Assembly (NCBI GenBank): GCA_019752635.1 | Contig: JAIELX010000094.1 | Span: 1-40,146 of the forward strand | Direction of reading: 5' to 3' | DNA from: Candidatus Obscuribacterales bacterium | Lineage (GTDB): Bacteria > Cyanobacteriota > Vampirovibrionia > Obscuribacterales > Obscuribacteraceae | Length of the DNA: 40,146 bases | Shown here: piece after piece, positions 16,753 through 23,508 of the stretch | Layout of the letters: each line of letters begins with the position of its first letter | Position numbering within the stretch: the first letter of the stretch is position 1 | Notes under the pieces: generated by a model | The model's input: the letters and a program-made list of their open reading frames with translations, nothing else | What the model was told of the DNA's origin: nothing | The model's database searches: none | Translations under genes and position numbers: made by a program

Positions 16753-16768
16753 GTCAATCATCAGGACC
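16753..16768 (-). promoter_or_regulatory. Conserved 16-nt leader block, copy before D
   Basis: Third identical copy of the leader block, 38 nt upstream of ATG 16715. Confidence 0.55.
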
Positions 16769-16789
16769 GAAGCACCGGCCCGTCGTGTG

Positions 16790-16816
16790 GACCAGCGCGG
16801 CAATGCCGCGCTGGTC
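16790..16816 (-). terminator. 12-bp stem-loop
   Basis: GACCAGCGCGGC/GCCGCGCTGGTC with a 3-nt loop, between the stop at 16849 and the leader of D. Confidence 0.6.
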
Positions 16817-16848
16817 GGGATATTCTTCGTACTTTGCCACAGTCACCG

Positions 16849-17397
16849 CTAGCGGCTGGGATCGCATTCCCGACAGTAGCCGTAAGCCGGGTCATCGTTG
16901 CAGTGCTTGCAACGACGGCGAGCAGCTTCCTCTTCTTCAGCCCGACGGATGTCCGCCTGCTCAAAGCTGGAGATGGTAGCTCCGACCTTAGCCTCCTCTT
17001 CGTCCAGCCGCGCGAGCGCTTCGTTCAGGCTGGCGCAGAGGTCGAGCCAGACGCGAATCGGTTTGCGCGCCTCGGTCAAGGAGGCACAGGCAGCTTCGTG
17101 GTTCACACCCGTGCCGTGCAAGATCTGGGCAGCCAGGTCGCGCGCTTGACGCGCTTGGGAAATCGACCCCGACAGGTCGGTAGTCACCCGCGATTGCGTC
17201 GCCGTAAGCTCGTCCAGTTCCTGCTGAGCTCGCTGGTGCGCGCCCTGCGCTTCACGAAGAGCAGCGGCCGACACTTCGACAGCAGCCTGCCTCTCGGTCA
17301 ACGAAACGTCGTGCGGCTTGCGGGCTTCGGCTAACGCCGTCGTCGCTTGCTCAATAGCCTTCAACAAAGCGGCACGGGTTTGTGGTAAGTGGGTCAT
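16849..17397 (-). CDS. Coiled-coil protein with C-terminal zinc-ribbon-like tail (paralog 1)
   Basis: 182 aa. Residues 5-155 are almost continuous Ala/Glu/Arg-rich helix (coiled coil). Residues about 163-182 carry CKHC-x8-CREC followed by a terminal DPSR, a probable zinc-binding knuckle pair. A paralog at 22829-23374 has the same length and architecture and ends YCRDCDPTR, so the C-terminus is under constraint. An internal match (QSRVTTDL versus QSKVSVDM) supports homology along the coiled coil. AGAAAGA lies 9 nt before ATG 17397. Soluble; partner unknown. Confidence 0.8.
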   Translation of the reverse strand: MTHLPQTRAALLKAIEQATTALAEARKPHDVSLTERQAAVEVSAAALREAQGAHQRAQQELDELTATQSRVTTDLSGSISQARQARDLAAQILHGTGVNHEAACASLTEARKPIRVWLDLCASLNEALARLDEEEAKVGATISSFEQADIRRAEEEEAARRRCKHCNDDPAYGYCRECDPSR

Positions 17398-17577
17398 GGC
17401 AAAGTCTTTCTGTGGTTAACGGGGGCGCGTTGCGATCGAGCGACACACTCGATCACAACTACGCGAAGGCTGTAGTTCTCCAGGGACATGTAGTTAACAG
17501 AGTTTCACTCACGATGAAAGGGCGATCCGAAGAGCGCCCCTTCCGCACAATTCTTCGGCACTGGGACCGCAGGCGGA

Positions 17578-18081
17578 TCACCGCTCGCGGCTCACCCGCA
17601 GCGCCACCTCGTAGGCGTCGGCCACCATCTGCAGGTAGGTCTCGGCCGCGTCGATGACGGCGATGGTCACGGCGTTGCAGGACTGGCCCAGGGACGGACC
17701 GACCTCGCCGAACCGCTCCGAGAGCCACATCAGCTTGTACTCGGTGTTCGCCTTGCCGTCCACGTCCTGCGGCCCGTCGTACGGCACCTCGAGCGGCTGC
17801 TGGTCGATGACGGGCCGCTCCTTGGCGCGCAACGCTACCATGACCGAGCGGTCCGGCAGCTTCGTGCTCTTGAACAGCAGGGTGCGCACGCCGTCGAGCA
17901 TGGTCTCGACGATGACGCACTGCTGGCACGCGCGGTACGCCACCAGCGCTTCCGGCGCCGTCTCGCCGTGGTTACGGGCGACCCGCACCGAGCAGGCGCG
18001 GTGCAGTTCGGCCAGCTGCGCGGTCCGCTCGTCGAGCCGGGCCAGGACTCGTTTCATCCGATCGGCAACGATTGCGTTCAT
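17578..18081 (-). CDS. RACQ-family paralog E (divergent)
   Basis: 167 aa. Keeps the VAYRACQQC core (CxxC), a TLLFK block, YDGP, NTEYK and a RFGEVGPSLG block that corresponds to RFHDSAGNLGL of the others, but carries an insertion of about 25 residues before YDGP and a divergent C-terminus. Start ATG 18081 follows GAGGGA by 8 nt; the upstream extension to 18171 crosses a hairpin. It sits at the upstream end of the cluster, separated from D by the zinc-ribbon-tailed gene. Confidence 0.72.
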   Translation of the reverse strand: MNAIVADRMKRVLARLDERTAQLAELHRACSVRVARNHGETAPEALVAYRACQQCVIVETMLDGVRTLLFKSTKLPDRSVMVALRAKERPVIDQQPLEVPYDGPQDVDGKANTEYKLMWLSERFGEVGPSLGQSCNAVTIAVIDAAETYLQMVADAYEVALRVSRER

Positions 18082-18117
18082 GTTCAGTTCCCTCGTGTTT
18101 GGAGTTTGAAGAGAAGC

Positions 18118-18139
18118 ACCGCCGGTTGAAGCCGGCGGT
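18118..18139 (-). terminator. 8-bp stem-loop
   Basis: ACCGCCGG/CCGGCGGT with a 6-nt loop, between the 18245 stop and the leader of paralog E. Confidence 0.5.
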
Positions 18140-18244
18140 AGTTGGCGATGCGTCACACAGCGGTGCCGCACATTGGGACTGCTTGGTCGCCTGTTAGAGG
18201 CGAGTAACTTCTTGCAGGCGTCATCGGACCAGCACGCCCTTGGG

Positions 18245-18772
18245 TCACTGGTGCATGCGATCGTTCAGGTCCTGCAGTGCCTTGTCCAACGCTGGAGACA
18301 GCTCCGAGCCGGTCTGCTTCTCGAGCGCCGCGATCAGCTCCTCGAGGATTTCCAGCAGGTCTTCCCCGTCCGACTCGGGCATCTTGGCGAGCTGCTCAAC
18401 GACCCATCGGGCGGGCGGCAGCATGATCTCGGCGTGGTCGGCGTTCAGGCAGACGTTCACCGACATGTCCACGAGCGAGCCGGCGGAACGACGCAGCGCC
18501 TCGTAGCGGCTGATGGCCGGGAACTCGGGGTCGCTGTACACCACGGTGTCGTGGTCGTCCGTGATGACCACCGTAATCAGGTTCTCGCTGTTCCACGTGC
18601 AACCCAGACCCATCTTGGGGTCGCCGTTGTACATCATGTCGGCGCGGCGTCCGTCGTCGCTCAGGCTGTTCTCGCCCCACTGGAACGCGCCGTTCTCATA
18701 GTCCCACGACTCCGAGTGCTGGAGCTGCTTGGTCTCGCCGGTGCGGCGGTCGGTGAACTGGATGGTAATCAT
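18245..18772 (-). CDS. Hypothetical soluble protein with acidic helical C-terminus
   Basis: 175 aa, not recognised. The N-terminal half is strand-rich (MITIQFTDRRTGETKQLQHSE, NLITVVITDDHDTVVYSDPEF); the C-terminal half contains an acidic helix (ESDGEDLLEILEELIAALEKQ). GAGGAG lies 7 nt before ATG 18772. No metal or catalytic motif seen. Confidence 0.75.
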   Translation of the reverse strand: MITIQFTDRRTGETKQLQHSESWDYENGAFQWGENSLSDDGRRADMMYNGDPKMGLGCTWNSENLITVVITDDHDTVVYSDPEFPAISRYEALRRSAGSLVDMSVNVCLNADHAEIMLPPARWVVEQLAKMPESDGEDLLEILEELIAALEKQTGSELSPALDKALQDLNDRMHQ

Positions 18773-18872
18773 GCATTTCTCCTCAGGTTTGGACAGTGTG
18801 ATGAGAAAAAACTGCAACCGGGCACCGAGCGGCACCCGGTGAGCGTTCGGTAGTGCGATGCACGCACAGCAG

Positions 18873-19271
18873 TTAGGCTGTTCGTTCCGACATCCACCTA
18901 GGCGACTCTTGCCAGATGTGGATGTACGCGGTCATCTTGTCGCAGCTTCCGGCAGCCGGACCGGACAGCCTGCCACTGAGATACTCCAGTGCAGCCTTCA
19001 CTAGAAAGTAACCGCGCAGCTCCAGCCGGTCATCCGGAGACGCCGCGCTGAAGACTTCCTCGACAACGTGGTAGTTGCCACCCATGTAGCCCGACACCAG
19101 CCGGGTCGCTTCTGCCAATCGGGGACATCGGATGTGCAGCTGTACTACCTCCACCATCTCTTCGACGCCCCGCCAGCCCCGAGTCCGGAGCTGGAACGCA
19201 GCGCACGCATGCACAATCGCTGCGTGAGAATCACATTTCAACTCAGTCAACTGCGTAAGAGCACTACGCAT
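18873..19271 (-). CDS. Hypothetical helical protein
   Basis: 132 aa, not recognised. Mostly helical (LTQLTELKCDSHAAIVHACAAF, EEMVEVVQLHIRC, RLELRGYFLVKAALEYLSG), soluble, five cysteines or fewer without a motif. AAAGGAG lies 9 nt before ATG 19271. Second gene of the minus-strand run counted from 19.6 kb. Confidence 0.72.
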   Translation of the reverse strand: MRSALTQLTELKCDSHAAIVHACAAFQLRTRGWRGVEEMVEVVQLHIRCPRLAEATRLVSGYMGGNYHVVEEVFSAASPDDRLELRGYFLVKAALEYLSGRLSGPAAGSCDKMTAYIHIWQESPRWMSERTA

Positions 19272-19318
19272 AGGCAGGCTCTCCTTTCCGTTCGTTAGAG
19301 GTCAGGACTACTTCGACT

Positions 19319-19633
19319 CTACTTCTGCTCTACAGAGCCGGCTTGCTTGCCGTCCGGCGGAACCGTCGCTTCCTGCTCGCTCTCCACCACCGGTAGCAGT
19401 TCCGCGACCCGAGCGAGATGTAGCGACAGCTTCGCGACGTCGGCGACAACAGTCTTGCCGCGCTTCCAGGGGAGGGTCTCCCGCGCGAACTTCAGGGGCA
19501 TGTCGCGCCCGATCCAATGCGCCATGCGGCCGGTGGAGTCGGAGAGAATTTGCATCTCGATGTCCACCAAACCGAGCAGGTGCTTCAGTTCGGCCAGGTT
19601 GTCGGCGGGCGTCACAGTCTTCGGTTCGGTCAT
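19319..19633 (-). CDS. Hypothetical helical protein
   Basis: 104 aa, not recognised. Helical (NLAELKHLLGLVDIEMQIL, KTVVADVAKLSLHLARVAELL) with a polar C-terminus. The ribosome site before ATG 19633 is weak (AGTGAG). It is the first gene of the minus-strand run, about 120 bp downstream of the tRNA-like sequence. A longer frame opens upstream to 19714 without a better start. Confidence 0.65.
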   Translation of the reverse strand: MTEPKTVTPADNLAELKHLLGLVDIEMQILSDSTGRMAHWIGRDMPLKFARETLPWKRGKTVVADVAKLSLHLARVAELLPVVESEQEATVPPDGKQAGSVEQK

Positions 19634-19751
19634 TCTGTACTCACTGGAGGGTGGGATTCGGTCTGCACAGTAGCAAGTCAACCGATCGAAATCGGTTAAC
19701 CGCAAAGTCGACAATAAGGTCGCCCTTGATCAGAGCTCTCGGGACGACCAG

Positions 19752-19832
19752 TGCACGTGACAGGACTCGAACCTGTTAGATCCGGTTAGATCCGATCGGG
19801 TAACCAGTGCTCTCCTCTTGAGCTTCACGGGC
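19752..19832 (-). tRNA. tRNA-like sequence with an enlarged anticodon loop (probably degenerate)
   Basis: Read 19832 to 19752: acceptor GCCCGTG pairs with CACGTGC at 6 of 7 positions (one C-T mismatch), D-arm GCTC/GAGC with 7-nt loop, anticodon stem CTGGT/ACCGG, 5-nt variable loop, perfect 5-bp T-arm (ACAGG/CCTGT) with loop TTCGAGT, and discriminator A; CCA is not encoded. The anticodon loop is 16 nt instead of 7 and overlaps a tandem repeat of CGGATCTAAC, so no anticodon can be assigned. It may be a tRNA remnant, perhaps marking an old integration site (inference). Confidence 0.5.
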
Positions 19833-20403
19833 AAGAACAGCTGCTGTTCCGAAAGACGGCGAACCTTTCCTCCATTTGGAGAATCGAGGACAAATTTGGG
19901 AAACCGGTTGCGGGCTGTTATTTGAGGAGATACTCGAGAGAAATATGAGAAAAGAGATATAAATCACTATGCACGCATGCGCCCCGGGGACGCAATACCC
20001 CGCAGATGTGGCGCATACAACCGACACCCCACGCCCCACAGCTCATTTGAGCGTTTTAATACATTCAGGGACATACAAAGAAGCCCAAAAGAAGCACGGG
20101 ATTTCTACGGGATTAAGTGCGTCCAATCTTGCATGAGTTCACGCGAGTGGCTAATCTCTTCAATCGCCCAACCCGTATAGATTTTCCGGTACTCGCGGTG
20201 GTAACTCCCACGGCGCTGTTAGGAGAGCTTCGCAACGCCGGTGTAATTTCCAAGGAGCGCGATAACACGCCTCCATTTTGTAGAGTGATGAGCCTCCTTC
20301 TTTCTCGATTCAGATTCCCCACCGCTGCAAATTTCTCACCGCTAGTCATTCGATAGTCCTACTTGCCTGATAACGGTGAGACTTAGAAACAAGGAGTTAA
20401 AGC
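19833..20403. other. AT-rich spacer upstream of the hydrolase gene
   Basis: About 570 bp without a supported gene. Composition changes abruptly here from GC-rich to AT-rich. ORFs on both strands (19776-20039, 20113-20356) overlap each other and have no ribosome sites. It may hold the hydrolase promoter; none is clear. Confidence 0.4.
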
Positions 20404-21243
20404 ATGCTGTTGGAGCTTGCGATCGCAGACGCATACGGAGCCGCCTTCGAATACGCACCGCCGGAATTCGTCCTGGCAAACAACAACCTGACCGCCTACG
20501 CGAAGCATCCGAAACACGACATCGCGCCAGGCTGTTACACCGATGATACCCAGATGAGCCTTGCTGTTGCCGAAGTGCTGCTCAGCGGCGACTTCACGCG
20601 CGAACGACTGGCAGAGGCTTTTGTGCAAGCCTTCGCACGAGACCCGCGCAAAGGCTACGCAGGACGCTTCTACGACTTCCTCACCACCTGCACTTCCGGC
20701 AGCGATTTCCTGGCGCGAATTCAACCGTCCAGCGACAAGTCAGGCGGCGCAATGCGTGCTCTCCCGCTGGGACTGCTGCCTGATATCGAGCAGGTGAAGC
20801 GCTACGCCGACCTGCAAGCGCGAATCACGCATGACACCGATGACGGTGCCGATGCGGCCATCGCTGCTGCGCTAATCGGTCACTACTTCAAGTACGAACT
20901 GGGTCCTCGCAGTCAATTGCGGACATTCTTGAAGAAGCAAGTGCCCGGCGACTGGGATGTGGATTGGTCCGGAAAAGTGGGCGAGAAAGGCTGGATGGCA
21001 GTGCGCGCAGCAATCACCGCCCTGGTAAATGCCACAAAAGCGACCGACGTTCTTCATCAAAGCATCGCTTTCACCGGTGACGTGGACACGGTAGCCACCA
21101 TCGCACTCGGCGCAGCCAGCCTCGCTCCCGCCATCTACGCGCAAGACCTGCCTTCGGTCCTCTACACCGGACTGGAGAACGGCAGTTACGGCAGCGACTA
21201 CCTCAAAGCTCTCGACCAGAAGCTTTTCGCTGCTTACCCGTAA
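20404..21243 (+). CDS. ADP-ribosylglycohydrolase (DraG/ARH family)
   Basis: 279 aa. Should remove ADP-ribose from proteins, nucleic acids or small molecules with a binuclear Mg site. The N-terminal metal motif is G-x-Y-T46-D47-D48-TQM and the C-terminal one is G225-D226-V227-D228-T229; a central HDTDDGADAAIAAAL helix fits the fold. Length matches the family (about 270-350), although the N-terminus begins directly at LLELAIADAYGAAFE with no GxxxGDALG glycines, a slightly unusual start. AAGGAG lies 8 nt before ATG 20404. Substrate unknown; a chagasin-like gene follows after a hairpin. Confidence 0.9.
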   Translation: MLLELAIADAYGAAFEYAPPEFVLANNNLTAYAKHPKHDIAPGCYTDDTQMSLAVAEVLLSGDFTRERLAEAFVQAFARDPRKGYAGRFYDFLTTCTSGSDFLARIQPSSDKSGGAMRALPLGLLPDIEQVKRYADLQARITHDTDDGADAAIAAALIGHYFKYELGPRSQLRTFLKKQVPGDWDVDWSGKVGEKGWMAVRAAITALVNATKATDVLHQSIAFTGDVDTVATIALGAASLAPAIYAQDLPSVLYTGLENGSYGSDYLKALDQKLFAAYP

Positions 21244-21288
21244 GCAGCAGCGACTTCTTCCCGCGCTCATCCGATAAGAAATAGAGGT

Positions 21289-21307
21289 GCGCTCCGTTGC
21301 GGAGCGC
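21289..21307 (+). terminator. 8-bp stem-loop
   Basis: GCGCTCCG/CGGAGCGC with a 3-nt loop, between the hydrolase stop (21243) and the next gene's ribosome site; followed by TCT only. Confidence 0.6.
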
Positions 21308-21326
21308 TCTAAGAAAGGGCCAAAAC

Positions 21327-21671
21327 ATGTCCGCACAACACAGGTTATCAGCGAACAACCACGGTACTCAGCTCCAGGTTGCGTTGGGAGACGACATTTA
21401 CGTCGATCTCTCCGCGCACCTTCCCGATGAGTGGCGACTGAATGATCCGGTGAAGTGGATGTTTGCTCAGCTGGGCAGCAGCCGGCTCGCCTTTGGGCCC
21501 AACAGCGACGAGAATCGAAGCGGCTTCATCGTGACCAGCACCTTGCACCTCGTCGCAAGCGCGCCGGGAACGGAAACCGTCGAGATAGTGCTCGTCAACC
21601 CGTACTCGGCTGGTCTGTGGAAATTGCCGGTACCAAGCCAAACACTGCGGTTCGACGTCGTCGTCAGGTAG
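21327..21671 (+). CDS. Chagasin-like (inhibitor I42-type) small protein, tentative
   Basis: 114 aa beta-rich protein. The order LQVALGDDIYVDL, a central region ending GSSRLAFGP, then TLHLVASAPGTETVEIVLVNPY and a terminal LRFDVVV strand resembles the immunoglobulin-like chagasin fold of cysteine-protease inhibitors, where an 'A-x-G-x-x-x-x-x-L' strand and a final V-rich strand are typical. The usual NPTTGY loop is not seen, so inhibition is uncertain. AAAGGG lies 8 nt before ATG 21327. Alternative: unrelated beta-sandwich protein. Confidence 0.65.
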   Translation: MSAQHRLSANNHGTQLQVALGDDIYVDLSAHLPDEWRLNDPVKWMFAQLGSSRLAFGPNSDENRSGFIVTSTLHLVASAPGTETVEIVLVNPYSAGLWKLPVPSQTLRFDVVVR

Positions 21672-21695
21672 GGTTAGTTAGGTAGCCCGGAGGAA

Positions 21696-21713
21696 AGCGG
21701 CACGGATGCCGCT
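21696..21713 (+). terminator. 7-bp stem-loop after the chagasin-like gene
   Basis: AGCGGCA/TGCCGCT with a 4-nt loop, extended by partly complementary purine/pyrimidine flanks, 24 nt after the stop at 21671. Confidence 0.55.
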
Positions 21714-21743
21714 CTCCTTCCCCAATTTTAATAGTTTGGCAAC

Positions 21744-21877
21744 AACACGAATTCGATAACCTTTCTAAGCAAAAGGAGATCGGATTCGCGTTGCAGACAA
21801 GAAGGCACCAATGCCGTAAAGGTCTGCCCAGAATACGTTTTCGCTAACCGAAAAGTCTACCATCGCCTCTAGTAGAC
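21744..21877 (+). repeat. 134-bp hairpin element, copy 3 (diverged)
   Basis: Same 49+85 nt layout as copies 1 and 2 with no gaps. Arms 21744-21761 and 21775-21792 pair at 15 of 18 positions including one G-U; the two inner pairs changed from G-C and A-T in copies 1-2 to C-G and C-G here, which are compensatory changes. The tail keeps AGAC, CCGTAAA, ACGTTT, CTACC and TAGTAGAC in register. Confidence 0.8.
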
Positions 21878-21902
21878 CGAGCGGACAGAAAGAAGGGCGC
21901 AG

Positions 21903-21927
21903 AAGCGGCTCCGCGAGCGAGCCGCTT
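21903..21927 (+). terminator. 9-bp stem-loop
   Basis: AAGCGGCTC/GAGCCGCTT with a 7-nt loop, 25 nt after element copy 3. Confidence 0.5.
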
Positions 21928-21998
21928 TGACCGAAGCCCTAGCGGTGCCCGTTGGGCAAGAACCAAGCTGCTTTGGTTGAAATCAAGAGTTAAACAAG

Positions 21999-22022
21999 AA
22001 CGCGGCAGAGGGTTGCCGCGTT
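21999..22022 (-). terminator. 9-bp stem-loop
   Basis: AACGCGGCA/TGCCGCGTT with a 6-nt loop, 50 nt downstream of the minus-strand stop at 22072. Confidence 0.55.
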
Positions 22023-22071
22023 TGGCAGTGGTTGATCATTGTGTTGCGGCCACAGTTGTCGTTCGACCCGG

Positions 22072-22629
22072 TCACGCTTGGTATCGCATGCCGTTGTAAA
22101 TGCCGCACGCTTCGCGCACTCCCGCCGCCAGCCGGGCGAACTCTTCATCCGTGAAGTTGAGCTTGTTGTCCCGCCGCAGCAGCTGACTGCCCTCGGACAT
22201 GACCTTGTTGAGCCGGGCGCGTTTCAACAGTCCCAGCTCTATGGACTTTAGCAGGATGGCGGTGCGCGTGATGTCTTGCTTCGCGACGTACTGGTACAGC
22301 ACCCAGATCTGGCTGCCCTTGTAACCGTACTTCATCATCAGCCGCACCGAATCGTCGCAGATGCGTTCTAGAACGGTCTTGGCGCCGAAGTTATCGTCAC
22401 ACAGTCCGGCTCGGTCCATAAACGGGCACTTCAGTAGCGCCGGTGCTTGCGCGGGCTTATGGACGACGGACTTCAGTCGGGGCTTTCCGGCTACCTTGAT
22501 GATCTTATCGAAAGCAGGTTTTTTCGCAACCTGCTTTGCCTTTGCGGTGGCACCGTTAGGATGCGCGGCCGCCGTTCGGTCGGTGCAGGATTTCTTCGAA
22601 CGAGCACCGCCGCGTATTTGAGCTTTCAT
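22072..22629 (-). CDS. Hypothetical protein with Lys-rich N-terminus; paralog of the 34884 gene
   Basis: 185 aa. Residues 1-65 are Lys/Ala-rich and probably disordered. Residues about 90-180 form a helical domain that aligns without gaps to the 126-aa protein at 34884-35264: shared positions include a G-x-x-I-x-x-L helix, D-x-T, GLL/GIL with basic residues and F-x-RLA near the end. Start ATG 22629 has GGAG 7 nt upstream; the frame extends to 22737 (MAQF...), and that upstream start is itself part of a block repeated at 34707. Nucleic-acid binding by the basic part is inference. Confidence 0.72.
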   Translation of the reverse strand: MKAQIRGGARSKKSCTDRTAAAHPNGATAKAKQVAKKPAFDKIIKVAGKPRLKSVVHKPAQAPALLKCPFMDRAGLCDDNFGAKTVLERICDDSVRLMMKYGYKGSQIWVLYQYVAKQDITRTAILLKSIELGLLKRARLNKVMSEGSQLLRRDNKLNFTDEEFARLAAGVREACGIYNGMRYQA

Positions 22630-22724
22630 GTCGGAGCTCCGATGAGAGTCATGAGTTTGAGTTAGTAGTAACTGGCGCGTAAGCAGACCATGAGGTCCGG
22701 GTTGGCTGATCCTTCGGAGGTAAA

Positions 22725-22827
22725 GGAACTGCGCCATAGCTTCGAAACGTTAAAACGTTCCGCGCTCTTCGTTACACAGGGTGGCGCCCATCAGGTAGAG
22801 GACAAACGTGAACACCATATAGGCGGT
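22725..22827 (-). repeat. 103-bp segment repeated at 34617-34719
   Basis: The two segments have the same length and align without gaps with about 15 differences by hand count. They cover the last 26 codons (with stop) of a four-helix membrane gene and the 25 nt after it, including AAGCTATGGCGCAGTTCC. Confidence 0.85.
22750..22827 (-). pseudogene. Remnant of a membrane-protein gene related to 34353-34694
   Basis: Encodes only the last 25 residues (AYMVFTFVLYLMGATL-NEERGTF pattern) of the intact 113-aa gene at 34353. The homologous stretch begins immediately after the TAG stop (22829-22831) of the zinc-ribbon-tailed gene, so the front of the ancestral gene was probably deleted when that gene was joined here. 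Most differences from the intact copy are at third codon positions. Whether the short ORF from the internal ATG is translated is unknown. Confidence 0.75.
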
Positions 22828-22828
22828 G

Positions 22829-23374
22829 CTAGCGAGTGGGGTCACAATCGCGGCAATACCCGCCCTGCCCTCTGCATGTTTGGCACACGTATCGCTCTCG
22901 CTTGGCTGCTTCTTCGCGGCGCAGTGCGGACTTCTCGAATTCGTCGAGCCGAGTAGCGGCAATGCGTTCTTCTTCATTGCAGGTGCGGCGAACGACCTGA
23001 GCGAGTTCCAGCACGTCCATCCAATTTTGCACCGGCGCGCACGCGGCCTTGTACTCGTCGATGGCGTGCATCTGCACGCGACTGGCGCGGTCAAACTCTT
23101 CAACCGCTCTGCTGACTATAGCTTCGGACTTCGCCACTGCTTCCGTCATGTCTACGCTAACCTTCGACTGCGTCTCTTTCACTTGCTGCAACTGAAGCTG
23201 CGCCGCAGTGTACGCAGCGTCCGCTTGAGCGAAATTCAAGTTCGCCTCAGACACTTGCGCCTTCGCGCTTTCAATTGCTACAGCAAACGGTTGAGAGGCC
23301 ACACCAAGGTGCTCCTGCACAAGCGCCACAAGGTTCGCCAATCGGTTGTCGGTTGAGAACATGATGCGTTTCAT
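22829..23374 (-). CDS. Coiled-coil protein with C-terminal zinc-ribbon-like tail (paralog 2)
   Basis: 181 aa, paralog of 16849-17397 (182 aa). Residues about 10-155 are a long Ala/Gln/Glu-rich helix (NFAQADAAYTAAQLQLQQV); the tail has CQTC-RGQGGY-CRDC then DPTR at the very end, close to the CxxCxGxG pattern of DnaJ zinc fingers. ATG 23374 is preceded by TTGGAG at 9 nt. The shared tail GYCR-x-CDP-S/T-R suggests a conserved contact. The region is less GC-rich than paralog 1, so the copies have separated for some time. Confidence 0.78.
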   Translation of the reverse strand: MKRIMFSTDNRLANLVALVQEHLGVASQPFAVAIESAKAQVSEANLNFAQADAAYTAAQLQLQQVKETQSKVSVDMTEAVAKSEAIVSRAVEEFDRASRVQMHAIDEYKAACAPVQNWMDVLELAQVVRRTCNEEERIAATRLDEFEKSALRREEAAKRERYVCQTCRGQGGYCRDCDPTR

Positions 23375-23508
23375 AACATTCTCCAAAGTTTGGAAATAGA
23401 AAACAGCATCGGTCACTCGCCAATGCTTTGATTTGGAAATATGTGATAGCCGTGGGCTAACGGCTTCCAAATCGGCGTTAATCCGTAAATCCCCTGTTAG
23501 GTTGACAT

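Larger units (their letters stand above)
21672..22071. other. Spacer with element copy 3 and three hairpins
   Basis: 400 bp between convergent genes. It contains stem-loops at 21696-21713, 21903-21927 and 21999-22022 and the 134-bp element between the first two. No gene supported. Confidence 0.5.

Noticed and set aside
15060..16770. Repeated leaders as a CRISPR array
   Set aside because: The repeats are spaced by whole genes, not by 30-40 nt spacers; no cas genes.
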